Shown here: one piece after another, positions 1 to 11,531 of the stretch | How positions within the stretch are numbered: the first letter of the stretch is position 1 | Layout of the letters: each line of letters starts with the position of its first letter | Assembly (NCBI GenBank): GCA_018340375.1 | Contig: JAFFJZ010000020.1 | Span: 2,852,001 to 2,916,000, forward strand | Direction of reading: 5' to 3' | DNA length: 64,000 nucleotides | Origin: Gonatopus flavifemur | Taxonomy: Eukaryota > Arthropoda > Insecta > Hymenoptera > Dryinidae | Notes under the pieces: generated by a model | The model's input: the letters and a program-made list of their open reading frames with translations, nothing else | Databases searched by the model: none | Told to the model about the DNA's origin: nothing | Made by a program: the position numbers and the translations under genes

Positions 1-184
1 GAATTTATTGCTGTTTTTATATACCGTTTTATATTATATACGTGTACAAAACTGATGATCTTATAAATTTTATGATTTTCTTATTACAATAAGTCGTAAT
101 TAAAAAAACAAATGAATTGATAATCATGCAATCTACTCGTATGTGAAATACATGAAGTATATTGCACAGAATAATGAATCGTGC

Positions 185-2114
185 TTAAATCTCAATTGGA
201 TTAACAGAAACAACTTGCCGCTTTGGTTCTTTCATTTCATCGTCGGAATCTCTTTGGATATCATCTTGTCCGCCAATTCTAATGTTGTGTTTTTCCTTAT
301 ATTCATTTATCTCAATCCCTTTTTTCGTCACTTGATCGTTCAATGCGCTTATCACTTTGCTTAACTGAAAATTATTTTTCGGAAGTTTTAATCTCGTTTG
401 TGTGTATACACATCAACCGATTATGATATTATAAACATAAAAAATTAGAATAATTTACAGAAGATAGTAAAATATGAACAACCCAAATAAAAAAACAGCT
501 CCATTAGGAAAATGTACAAAAATCAAAATAATTTTCGATCAAACCGCTGTTCAGAAAAAAATACATGAAGAAATGATAAATAAATGAATAAATAAAAGGT
601 AGGCAAGATTCCATTGTTCTCAAACAAATGTGATTCGAACAAATTCTCTAGAACCAGATTATCCTATAGAAAATGTAATGACTGCACTGCACATTTCAAA
701 ATGATATACAGTAAAAAGAAAATTTACAGTATTTCTACCATGCTAAGCGTAGATAATAAAATTTATCTCGTTCAGCATAAGACATTTCACTAGAAAAATT
801 GTAAACTCCCTATGCTTCTTTTTACTACCCTAGAGTTTTTACAATAAACATTCATTTTCCCTATGCTGAGCATAGTGTTTTCAATAGACACTGTAATTTT
901 TCATTTGTGATATGGGCAATTCACAAGAAGTATTTCTTATAGTGTACATTCAGTTCAGTAGATTTAATTTCAAAACATTGGCTGTAATTCATATGCTTTG
1001 AATGGAATTTGGAAATTTAAAAACTTCTTTGACAAATGACACGGGTCTTCTATATCTATGCAGAATTTGATTTCCTGAGACTTCTGTCAAAGGAAGTATG
1101 ATTTACTTTGGAAGTTTGCTATTCGTCATCCATTATTAATCCCTAATTCATCCAATTATCTGTTCAATCATTATGGTTCAAAGAGAGAATATGTCAAGTT
1201 TATAAACCCAGTCTATTCAACAAGGATATTTTTTATACTATCTTTTTTGAAGAGTATAAAGAGATTTTCTAAATCTACACAAAAGTCAGTAGAAATTGGA
1301 TCTCTTAGTTATGAGATATGTTTTCTTTAAAATTAGAAGATTTCATATGTTGAGATTTTTTGATTCTATTCAGTGATTTTCTAAAACACTAAGAGCGAAG
1401 AAGATGATAATTTTGAACCACTGAATTTTTATCACAATAAAAAACTTCCCACATAGCGATTGGAATGTTATTTTTGAGAAACCTCAACCAAATGATTTGG
1501 TTAATGTCTCAGCATTGGCATTTCCTGTGGATGAACGAGAACTCAACTACAAATCTACAATTCTAGTATCTTAATTCAGACTATGGGAAATGAAGATTAT
1601 TAAATACCTGATGTCTATTTGCTATTAGGGCAGGTAATACCTCTTCCACTGTACGCTCACATAAAACTCCACCTATCATTCTGTAACATTTTCTTTTAGG
1701 ATCTACGTTTGATAATGTATCGATGACAATTCTGGAAATAACAATGTATGCTATTCATTCAAATATACATGAAATAAAAAATGTATTCTAATTACAAAGG
1801 ATTCAGAAAATTGGGAATAAAAGCTTGAGGATGCGTGGCATTTAGTGAAACATGTTGAAAATTATGATTTTTGGGAACGTGAATGTGAGTGATCATTTCT
1901 GAATTCTGAGATTCTTTGTGAGAAATGTGGGAAAATATGAATGTAACAGGTTAGGTTATATATACTTATGCTCGTTGAGTTCCATTTCCATTTCGGATAA
2001 TTTACTAGCCATCATTCTTTGTTCATTACGGAGAGTTTGAAAACCAGCAAATACATCTTCATTAGATTTTCCTCCTTTAGAGGACGATTTTCCTGATTTT
2101 TTATCGCTTGCCAT
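185..2114 (-). CDS. PFDN2: Prefoldin subunit 2, three exons
   Basis: Beta-type subunit of the cytosolic prefoldin hexamer, which hands unfolded actin and tubulin to the CCT chaperonin. Exons on the minus strand are 2114-1966, 1731-1608 and 364-185, all with GT-AG introns and matching phase, giving 150 residues (human is 154). Exon 1 carries AGFQTLRNEQRMMASKLSEM and MELNEH. Exon 2 carries VDPKRKCYRMIGGVLCERTV, the conserved beta-hairpin region. Exon 3 carries the second helix ending in EYKEKHNIRI. The two helical arms flanking beta strands fit the family. The N-terminus is Lys/Ser-rich and the C-terminal tail is acidic and divergent, as is usual for this subunit. The start is the only ATG before the conserved block. 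A possible AATAAA signal (minus) lies at 4-9. The 1.2-kb second intron (365-1607) holds no gene, only a weak degenerate inverted repeat near 710-900. The hairpin array starting at 2270 lies only about 155 bp upstream of the ATG. Confidence 0.93.
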
Positions 2115-2269
2115 ATTAGGAATTAGTTTGCAATTCTTGCTGGGATTTTGAAGAACGAAAACATCACATAGGATAGGCACGGAATAAATTTGGAGAAGAC
2201 AGTAGAAAGGAAGCAAGAAAAATGAATTCAACCCAGTAAACATAGATCTCCCAAATGCCTCTAAAGCTG

Positions 2270-3975
2270 TAATTTCATGGGGCGTCGAGCATCAAGCGTC
2301 AACATTGGAAGGAAAGAGAGGTCACACAGTTCTTCTCTTTCCTTCTAATGTTGACGCTTGATGCTCGACGCCCCATGAAATTACATCTTAAGATGTAATT
2401 TCATGGGGCGTCGAGCATCAAGCGTCAACATTAGAAGGAAAGAGAAGAACTGTGTGATCTCTCTTTCTTTCTAATGTTGACGCTTGATGCTCGACGCCCC
2501 ATGAAATCACAGCTTTAAAGATGTAATTTCATGGGGCGTCGAGCATCAAGCGTCAACATTAGAAGGAAAGAGAAAAACTGTGTGACCTCTCTTTCTTTCT
2601 AATGTTGACGCTTGATGCTCGACGCCCCATGAAATTACAGCTTAAAGCTGCCAATTCATGGAGCGTCGAGCATCGAGCGTCCAATTATTTCCCCAGATTT
2701 TTTCGACGCTCAATTGCGAAATGCCACAGGTACCTTTTCATAGAGCGTCAGGCTGGCCTCCCATGGACCGGAATTCGTTCCGGCGGAATGAAAATTGAAC
2801 CAATGCACAATTCTTTATAGATTTCTGATAGAACGCTCTAAAAGAAATTGTGAAAGCGATTGGTTGACAGTCATTCCGCCGGAACGAATTCCGGTCCATG
2901 GGAGGCCAGCCTCAAGCATCGAGCATCAAAATAGTAAATTCCAATTCCAACATTGACACACAACCTCATATGCCAGAAAGGAATTAATTTATATGCTCAT
3001 TTGATGCATTGCTGTTACTAAGCAATAAAGTAAATTACTACTAAAAAGGAATTAATTTAACCAGGACCAGGACTAAAACCCGGTATTTATGGAAATCAAT
3101 TTTAACGTTGGAAATGATGAAAGTTGGAAGAAACCAACTTCATAAATTTCAACGCTGGAACGTCGAAAAAATCTGGAGAAATAATTGGACGCTCGATGCT
3201 TGACGCCCCATGAATTGGCAGCTTAAAACAGTTTGAAATTTTCAGGGATGAATCTTTGAAGGTTTATCTGAAAAATCTACATTTTTTTTTGCTTTTCTAC
3301 AAAATTCAAAATTCCTGCTCTGCACAGACCTAGATAAAACTTCAAAGATTCATCCCTGGAAATTGCAGACTTTTTTGGGCGTTCAGTTTCGAGTATTTTG
3401 GTCGGAAAAATGCCACCAGATGGAGCCACCTATGCGAGCGTATCCGGGGTTGGGAATGCATTATACTTAGTATAAAGATGTAATTTCATGGGGCGTCGAG
3501 CATCAAGCGTCAACATTAGAAGGAAAGAGAAGAACTGTGTGACCTCTCTTTCTTTCTAATGTTGACGCTTGATGCTCGACGCCCCATGAAATTACATCTT
3601 AAAGATGTAATTTCATGGGGCGTCGAGCATCAAGCGTCAACATTAGAAAGAAAGAGAGGTCACACAGTTCTTCTCTTTCCTTCTAATGTTGACGCTTGAT
3701 GCTCGACGCCCCATGAAATTACATCTTAAGCTGTAATTTCATGGGGCGTCGAGCATCGAGCGTCAACATTAGAAAGAAAGAGAGGTCACACAGTGATTCT
3801 CTTTACTTCTAATGTTGACGCTTGATGCTCGACGCCCCATGAAATTACATCTTTAAAGCTGTAATTTCATTGGGCGTCGAGCATCAAGCGTCAACATTAG
3901 AAAGAAAGAGAGATCACACAGTTCTTCTCTTTCCTTCTAATGTTGACGCTTGATGCTCGACGCCCCATGAAATTA
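2270..3975. repeat. Array of seven 114-bp hairpins with TTAA linkers
   Basis: Seven near-perfect hairpins, each 114 bp, lie at 2270-2383, 2396-2509, 2524-2637, 3481-3593, 3608-3721, 3734-3847 and 3862-3975. Each arm begins TAATTTCATGGGGCGTCGAG and the arms meet at a short centre around TCACACAG. Linkers of 12-15 bp contain TTAA in nearly every case, as in CATCTTAAGATG. A longer related palindrome, about 2641-3223, lies in the middle; its arms begin CCAATTCATGGAGCGTCG and are also bordered by TTAA. It contains a nested inverted repeat with GGCCTCCCATGGACCGGAAT arms (about 2750-2910). The stretch 3228-3475 holds another inverted repeat based on GGGATGAATCTTTGAAG. The pattern suits a TTAA-targeting MITE inserted repeatedly at its own flanking TTAA. 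Confidence 0.85.
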
Positions 3976-4199
3976 CATCTTAATATTTCGACTTCTATAC
4001 AAGTATTATACATGTATAATACAGTGTATATTACTGATAAGGTTTTATACGAGTTTAATACATCATAGTGGCGCCCTTAGGAACCAAATATGATTGGTCC
4101 ATCGAAAAATCCATCAGAAATTACCAACAATTACCTTTTATATGTATAATATATGTATTATACGTCAGAAACCTCACTCGACATGTCAAATTCCCAACC

Positions 4200-4990
4200 C
4201 TGATCGTATCCTCTCGAAGGGATACCAGGTATCATCCGAGTAAAGAATTTTTCTGCAAGATTTCTCCGAACTGCACATACGAAACAGTCTGAAATTTTCA
4301 GGGTATAATCTTCAGGGGGCATAAACTCAATAGGAGAATTTTTAGAATAAACTTTAGCGCCACCAAGGGGAAGGGTACTGGAATTAATTTCACATGGATA
4401 CACTAACACAAATGTTCAACAAATCATAAAAGTTTTTGAAACAGTATTAGTGCATTGATGTAAAATGAGTTCAAGTACCCTTCCCCTTGGGGATGCTGAA
4501 GTCAGTTTAAAAAATGTCCATTTGAGTGTACTCAAATGGACTACACTAGTGTATGCTCTCTGATAATCTTTGATACTTTACAAATTACGGTACATAGCCC
4601 GAATTTCAAATTTCAAAAAGAAGTTTTTTTCTCAGTCGGTAAGATGATTTTTTTCAAAAATTTGAAACTCGGACTATGTACCAGTGGTCACAAATCTGAA
4701 ACGCCGACGTTCACTCATACAGACCCAACGGTACATGCATGTGAACATGTGATACGTACATGACCTCACATGTATACACTGTTACGTTCGTGTGAGTGAG
4801 GTCAGCGTTTCAGATCTGTGAGCACTGCTATGTACCGCAATTTGTAAAGCATCAAAGATTATACCCTGTAAATTTCAGACTGTTCCGTAAGTTCCGTTCG
4901 GAGAAATCTTGCGGACAAATTCTTTATTCGGATAGTACACTAATATCTCCTGAAGAGGATACCAGCGTTTACCATCCGAGCACATTGGTT
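4200..4990. mobile_element. Foldback element with nested inverted repeats
   Basis: The outer arms lie at about 4216-4315 and 4857-4980. They share GGGATACCAG-like ends, the phrase TCCGAGTAAAG and the phrase GTCTGAAATTTTCAGGGT. Inside are a second inverted repeat built on AGGGGAAGGGTACT (about 4360 and 4475) and a third whose arms include TTACGGTACATAGCCCGAAT (about 4585 and 4680). This is the same family as the element at 5098-5566. No protein is encoded; short frames here are by-products of the repeat. Confidence 0.6.
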
Positions 4991-5097
4991 AGAAAAAGAC
5001 GGACCTATACGATAGAAAGAAAGGTCGAAGCAAACGCTGTTATCCTGTTAAAAAGGTGGTACATACATATATATACCACTGCGACGCAAAGGGTTAA

Positions 5098-5566
5098 CGG
5101 GATACCAGCGTACCATCCGAGTAAAGATTTTGTCTGAAAGATTTCCCCGAACTAAATTCATGGGTAAGGGGTCTTTTGGCCGAATCGAGATGATTTGACA
5201 ATCGCTAGTCATTCTCTAGTGTTCTCTGAAAGCGACTAGCGATTGTCAAATCATCTCGATTCGGTCCAAAACTTTTTCGGCCAAAAGACCCCCTACCAAT
5301 TCATGGAATAGTCTGAAATTTTCAAGGAGTATTCTTTGGCACTTCACAAATTGCGGTACATAGCCCGAATTTGAAATTTCGAAAAAAAATTATGTTTTAC
5401 CGATTGAGAAAAAAAACTTTTTTTTAGAAATTTGAAATTCGTGCTATGTACTGCAATTTGTAAAGTATCAAAGAATACTCCCTGAAAATTTCAGACTGTC
5501 TCATGCATTCAGTTCGGGGAAATCTTGCAGACAGAATCTTTACTCGAATGTTACACTGGTATTCTG
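5098..5566. mobile_element. TTAA-flanked foldback MITE (GGGATACCAG family)
   Basis: The element is flanked by TTAA at 5094-5097 and 5567-5570. The left end reads GGGATACCAGCGTACCATCC and the right end is its inverted, diverged copy. TTAA duplication is the hallmark of piggyBac-type transposition, so this is probably a non-autonomous piggyBac-like MITE. A separate element with arms GGGGTCTTTTGGCCGAA is nested at about 5164-5300. Confidence 0.7.
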
Positions 5567-5570
5567 TTAA

Positions 5571-5717
5571 GAGGATACCAGCGTACCGACCGCGGGTATG
5601 GTTGTTTCCTACGAAATTACTTGAAACTGAATTTATGAAAATTTTAGATCTTTTCATAAATGTTTCGAGTAATTTGGTAGAAAAAAACGTTCTCACATCG
5701 TAACTGAAGGTATCCTC
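5571..5717. mobile_element. Short TTAA-flanked MITE sharing a target site
   Basis: This 147-bp element has GAGGATACC at the left end and GGTATCCTC at the right. It is flanked by TTAA at 5567-5570 and 5718-5721. The left TTAA is the same four bases that bound the preceding element, so the two elements lie head to tail with one shared target site. Confidence 0.7.
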
Positions 5718-5833
5718 TTAAATTTCATTGTTTCTTGACTCTTTACTCGTCATTTCCAATTCTCTTTTTTTTTGGTTGGCAATAAATTTTGATGGGTGTT
5801 TTTTTATTCCAGTTGATCTAAAAAGATCTAATA

Positions 5834-6600
5834 CACTGAGAGAAAAAAATCTTAAACCAAGAATATATTGGATTGACCGAGTCCAATCCGATATTTTCTT
5901 GAATCAAGAAAACTTTCTTCAAACGAAGAAAACATTCACTCAGTTTGAAGCTACCCTGTGCGAAAAAACCAATAGAAACCGATAGGCGAAATCCTAATGG
6001 AATCAATGATATCCTATCGGTTTCTGTGCGGTTATTGTCACAGGACCCAAGGGTTTCTATGAGATTCTAAGTGGAATCTGATGTTCCATGGGTTTCTATC
6101 AGCATGATCGGCAAAACCTGATTAATTCTGATAGGAATAAAATAGCTTATCGGTTTCTATGCGGTTATTGTCACAGTACCTATGGGAATCCATGGGAATC
6201 TATGGGACTTTTCGGACAGGGTATACAACGTGATGTGGAGAAAATTTTCTTACTCCAAGTACGTATCTTATTTAGATGAGAAAAAAAATTCATATTCTCA
6301 GACCAAGAAAATATGTTCTTCAGAGTTGTTCATGTTGTTCAGAGTTTTTCAGAATTCTTTAGGGAGATCCAGGCCCGACGAAACGTTCTTAGCCCGAGTG
6401 GGTATAAGACCGGGGAGGGGGGGGGGGCATGAGAAATACTTGCCCCAACAAATTTCTTAATCAGACTGGCCTTTACTGTGGTATAGTTCGATCATTGGAA
6501 AATAAAATATTCAAAATTCCGTGTGGGTAATTACCCACTCAACCATTTGCCGTGTGGGGGGTGCTCCCCACTGAACCCACATTATTCGCCGGGCCTGAGG
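5834..6600. repeat. Degenerate repeat patchwork
   Basis: The left edge CACTGAGAGAAAAAAATC resembles other foldback ends in the window. The segments 5964-6045 and about 6075-6178 are related copies of a block containing GGTTTCTATGCGGTTATTGTCACAG; a further copy lies at about 41474-41550. A G-tract of about 12 bases lies near 6416-6428 and a short inverted repeat near 6520-6580 (GTGGGTAATTACCCAC). I see no gene between 5720 and 7094. Confidence 0.5.
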
Positions 6601-7094
6601 ACATCTACAGTTTTGCAGTAAAATTCAGAGAAATTTTTCTCACTAAGGCAAGGTGGCTCTCAAAACTACTTTTGACGAATAAAACAAACTTCTGAATCAT
6701 TTTTGAAAACACTGCAACCAAGTTATAAAATTCCACGATGTTTTGACAGAACAGCACATAATTTGTTACTTCTTAAATTATAATTCTGAATTGTCTTTTT
6801 AAAATAGAAGATTGTAATTGTATTGGAAATTGAACATATTTCATATAAATATACACTTGAAATTACATATTTTATGAAACATACCAAAATGATAAAAAAT
6901 ACTTTTTTTGATTCTTTTTGGAAGCGATCAAAGAAAGTATTATACAAATAAAGTTCTTGAAGGTTCAATTCGTAAAAATGAGAATGTTAACCATTAAAAA
7001 CATTAACAATTTTCGAATAACATTCGCATGAGTGGACTTTTCATTTACATGACTATAGGAGATATGAAAAAATATCACAAACTTACAGCAATGA

Positions 7095-7194
7095 CTACTG
7101 ATTTATATGAATCTTAACATGCTCCATTAATACATCTTTATCATTGAAATCTTCTCCACAAATTCCGCACACCAATTCCTCGTCGTCGTCATCG

Positions 7195-7234
<40 letters not shown>

Positions 7235-9932
7235 TCTCAGACTCTTGATATTGGACTACTTGAATCACTGCCGATTGAGATGGAGCTTCTTGAATTAAAT
7301 TTTCTTCCGATTCATTTTGCTCTTCTATGCTGTGATCTGGTTTGTCAATATGGTGTGTTACAATATCCATTGGTACATCCACTTCGCTTATTTGTGCAAT
7401 TTGACTGGAAAAGCTTTCATGCTCTTCAGGATTAGGTATGGCTAGCACTGGGAGAGATTGATTTTGTTTCGATATTAAATGCAATGTATTACTTTCTTTA
7501 AGAGTTGATATCAAGTGCATTGTTGTTAGGTTGTTACTGTGCCTTGTGGTAGTTATGGTATGAAAAGAATGATTTGCTTGTACCGTCGGTGCATTGTGTA
7601 CTACGTTATGATCTTTTTCTATCGTGATTGAACTTAACGCATCGTGGTCATCGTCAAGCGAAATATTATCCTTCATTTCTGTTATCAAACGTACGTTACT
7701 TGACTTTAGCCCTGAAATCAATTGTAAGCTTTCATTGTCTCTTTGCGTGGTGACCAAGTATAAAGTCTCATTTTGTTTCCCGTGTCCGATTTGGCTACCC
7801 AACGGTTTATCCGTGGATCCCGTGATCGATAAGAAAACTTCGTTTTGACCGATTTTGGAATTCACCCGATTCCCAACATTTGGCTTATTTTGAGAAGCAT
7901 TGTTGGCAGAGGATTTGAGTTTTTTCTTTATTGATTTGGATTTTGTAGGGTGGTTATTGGTTTTAGCTTTGGCTTCCGCAATCATTTGATCCGAATGTTT
8001 AACGATGTGCGCACATAATTCGTCACGATCTTGGTTCATGGTGCCGCACAAAGGACAGGGAAAAGGTGGACCGGTGATATCCGTTTCGTTTTTACCTGCG
8101 GTATGAACCCAACGCACGTGCTCTCGCAGAACTACTTTTTGATTAAATGCTCTAGAACATAATGGACAAACGTGTGGTCTTTCTCCTGTATGAATGCGTT
8201 CGTGTTTCCTCAAAGTTCCACCATCTCTGAACGATTTCCAACAGAATTTACATCCATAAGGTCTTTCTCCCGTATGTGTTCGATGATGTATTAAATATCC
8301 TTGCCGGGAAGAAAATGTTTTCGAACATGTATCACAATGAAAGTGAGCTGGACTCCCAGCGTGCGTTCTACCATGCTCCCAAAGACCCTGACGCGATACA
8401 AAGCTTTTTCCACATTCCGTGCAAGTGAATGGCGAATCACCCGGATGGGCGGATAACCGATGTTCATCCAACTCCGTTTGCTTTTCGAATTGAGAACCAC
8501 ATACTTCACAGGAGTATGTTTTTTTCCTATGAATCCATTGGTGTCTGAACATTTTTTGCTTTGTAGTAAATTTCTTCCCACATTCCGAACACGCGTGTTT
8601 ACCCCATTTACTGTTGGAAATACCTTGTTCGATATTGTTCTGCATTATTTTCTTTGCACAAGTTGTCTGATGATTAGCTAAATGAGTTGCATCTTGAAAT
8701 TGCTTGTCGCAATATTCGCATTCTATAGGCGTATTCCAATTTTTAGATGCATGAATCTTTTCATGCGACGTTAAAGCTGTTGCGCGGGAAAAACTCACCC
8801 CGCATTGGTTACACGTGTGTTGTTTTCCATTATTCGTTTCGACTTCCGAATAAGTCTTTCTGTTTTCTCTATTATAATTGAGCGCTTCAACTTTAACCAT
8901 GTTGTCAGAATTGTTGAATGAATTCAATGTTACGTTATACTGCTGATGGATCTGATTACTCATATTATTAGGTTGATTATATTCAAATTGTGCTACATCT
9001 GTACTAGATATGACATCGAATTCCTGAATTGCTTCTATTTTTTCTTGATTATTAGGATTACTGGGCATGGTATAGTTATGAAAATTATAAGACGGAACGG
9101 TCCAGTGAACTTGACAAACATCATAGTTCTGAATACTCTGAACGGATGAAGTTGAAGCATTTTGCGATTCCGAAGCATCATTTTCAGGCCACTTTCTGAT
9201 TATCTCTGCACTCTGCGAAGTATTATTACCTTGCGTTTGCATAACAGCCCGACCAGCGATATATGTATGGATTTTCATATGGTTTGAGAGACTAGAAGGC
9301 CTTTGGAAGTCAGCTCCGCAAATGGTACATTTGTGCGGTCTTTCCACTTGATGTACTTGCAACATATGCGATTGAAGACTAGTTTTCGAACGAAATAAAT
9401 TGCCACAAATTCTACACGCATGAGGCCGATCTACTTGATGACACACCAAATGATTGTTCAAATCCATTTTCCTTTCGAATGTCTCTCCACAAGTCGAACA
9501 GGATAATTTAATTGGAGTACAGGTGGATTGATGTTTGCCGATTTCAGCTTGAGTAAACTGATTCGCGCAATTCGGACAACTGACTTTTTTATCTTCGAAA
9601 CAAGGATACATCCCGCCGAGTTGGCGAAGAGCTTCTACAGCCATGGATTCGTCGTCTCCCGACGTATATTGCAGTTGCTCTTCCTTTTTTATGTAAATAG
9701 GGTATACGATTGAATTCTCCTCGTCGTCGTCAGAATGTTCTGTTAGAATTTCAATGGCTACTTGCGTTTCTGCTATATCGTTATTAACTGAGACTTCCGT
9801 TAAACCATCTTGAAGAACACATTCGTCAACAGGTTCGCATATCTCTTCGTGAGATATAATGTCCTCTTGTATCGCCTCCTCGACTCCGGAAAGAGGAAAT
9901 GTGACATAATGATTGTTATCCTGGGTCTCCAT
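7095..9932 (-). CDS. C2H2 zinc-finger protein with 14 fingers
   Basis: A single uninterrupted reading frame of 945 residues, most likely a nuclear DNA-binding transcription regulator. Residues 1-115 are acidic. Cluster one (about 119-222) holds four fingers; the first ends in Cys instead of a second His. Cluster two (about 374-646) holds nine fingers; the second also ends in Cys and several have TGERP-type linkers, which favour contiguous DNA contact. A Ser/Asn-rich tail follows, then about 17 consecutive Asp residues, then one isolated finger (CGICGEDFND) close to the C-terminus. No ZAD, BTB or SCAN domain is visible at the N-terminus. The ATG lies just ahead of METQDNNHYV. The gene points away from EFR3, with 1.6 kb between the two starts. 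I do not recognise a specific orthologue. Confidence 0.9.
7182..7232. repeat. Trinucleotide run encoding poly-Asp
   Basis: About 17 GAT/GAC codons in a row (read as ATC/GTC on the plus strand) lie just before the last zinc finger of the preceding gene. Mostly pure triplet repeats like this are prone to length change, so allele length may vary between individuals. Confidence 0.9.
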
Positions 9933-10501
9933 TGTAAGTGTATCGATGAAGAATTTTCAATATGCTTTATTTTAAACTTAATATCGTTGGTTGACGAGAG
10001 AAGATACTTTAAAATGTTTACTTGTGTTTAACATTTTATGTTCAATTTAATAAAATTCAAAGTGTATCTTTCCACGTTGGTTGAATAAAATTAATTATTG
10101 ACTTGAATTTTCTTCTCTTGAATGGTTTGTAAATTGGAGTTGATTCGAGCCATATCTGTGAATTGAATGAATAAATCGTTAGGTGATGCAAAAAGGTCAT
10201 ACTGAGAAACGTATAAAAATTGCAAATCAATAAAAATTTTGAGTGATTGTGGTAATAATTATACCGTGAAGTCAGTTGATGTATATTTTCTTTTATTGAG
10301 CTTCGTCGATTTATTATTTAAATTACAATCAGATGAGGTTATCTAACGAAAAGTGATGAAAAGTACCAAGGCATACCAAGGGTTGGAACCACTGAACTTT
10401 ATATACAGGGTGTTCCAAAACAAACTTTCGGCCTTTCACTATTGAGCTCTGTAAACATACCGGGTGCTTTCGATAACTACTCCGAGCCATTGAACTTTAT
10501 A

Positions 10502-10584
10502 CCCAGATAGCATAAGAATTCTAAAAGAGTTTTATATGAATACATTTCATTCATTATGAACTCTTTTAGAACTCGTGCTATCTG
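10502..10584. mobile_element. 83-bp MITE, CCCAGATAGCA ends
   Basis: The left end is CCCAGATAGCATAAGAATTC and the right end is its inverted copy truncated at CTATCTG. TA lies on both sides (10500-10501 and 10585-10586). It belongs to the CCCAGATAGCAC / CCCACACAGCAC family, which recurs at 24662, 28703, 34359, 34894, 39761, 40376 and 45771. Confidence 0.6.
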
Positions 10585-10920
10585 TATATATTCGATCAAT
10601 TGAATCCGTGACATGGTACTTTTGATGAGTTTAGGAATAGACTTGTCAACTCTGATGATTGACTGCTTCTTGTATAACCAACCAATCGTATTTTTGATTT
10701 CAAAAGAATTCACCAATGATCAAAGTTTGGGCGGTTTTTTCTGACAACCCTAACAATGGGTACCCCGTCATCCAATAACGACCGCCATTCGAGTGCGAAT
10801 GCTCTGTCTTTTTTTTAACTAAGCATATAATAAGAGAGAACGCTAAAATGTCATTGTGATATTGAAACATAGCCCAGCAGACGTCGTTTTGCTGTACATT
10901 GCCATGCATTGCCATACATT

Positions 10921-11333
10921 AGCTAAGTTCGTTTAGTAGTGTCCCAAGTTACCCCAACTTGCTCCAAATATTTTGCATTCGTTATTTCCAATTATAGGAA
11001 CGAAATGATTGGTTTGTTACAAGTTAGAGCAACCCAGAACACGTAAAACGAACGAACCTATTGCTGTAGTTGATCGGGGAGTCGAATGGGGATGGCTAAA
11101 GTATTATAATTTGTCAAATAAGATAAGACTTCCCCTAGGAAAGCTTTATCTAGAAGAATTCGATCAAAAATTATCATCCGCTTGAAATATAATAGCTAAG
11201 TTCGTTTACCGATGTCCCAAGTTACCCCAACTCGCTCCAAGTATTTTGGATTCGTTACTTCCAGTTTAAGCAACGAAATGATTGGTTTGTAACAAGTTGG
11301 AGCAACTCAGAGCACGTAGAACGAACGAACCTA
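10921..11333. repeat. Two direct copies of a 140-bp repeat
   Basis: Copies at 10921-11060 and 11193-11333 share AGCTAAGTTCGTTTA at the start, CCCAAGTTACCCCAACT and GAACGAACGAACCTA at the end. Start and end are partly inverted copies of each other (TTCGTT against AACGAA), which suggests two insertions of one MITE. The second copy ends about 200 bp upstream of the EFR3 ATG. Confidence 0.7.
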
Positions 11334-11531
11334 ATGTGTTGATTTCAAACTTCCGTGTCATATTCACTCTTCGGCAGATGTTACTAAAGAATTGATTCCT
11401 ACAACTCGAAACGAGTTGTCCTTATTTGTATCAGTGTCATATCCAATCTTATTATATATTAAAACTATTTTTAAGTAGCTTAGAAAATTAGTCACGAGAT
11501 TTGCCATCCTCTTATTCAATATTCAATTAAA

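Larger units (their letters stand above)
9933..11531. promoter_or_regulatory. Divergent intergenic region between ZNF gene and EFR3
   Basis: This 1.6-kb space must hold the promoters of both the zinc-finger gene (left) and EFR3 (right). It contains an 83-bp MITE (10502-10584) and two direct copies of a 140-bp repeat (10921-11060 and 11193-11333). A phrase GGGTGTTCCAAAACAAACTT near 10408 looks like a remnant of a repeat end. I could not identify a core promoter. Confidence 0.5.

Noticed and set aside
143..364. 73-residue plus-strand frame
   Set aside because: Antisense shadow of PFDN2 exon 3, which is supported by family conservation and splice sites.
6182..6460. 92-residue frame ending in a Gly/Arg-rich stretch
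   Set aside because: The end is read from a poly-G tract and the rest from a repeat also seen near 41.5 kb.
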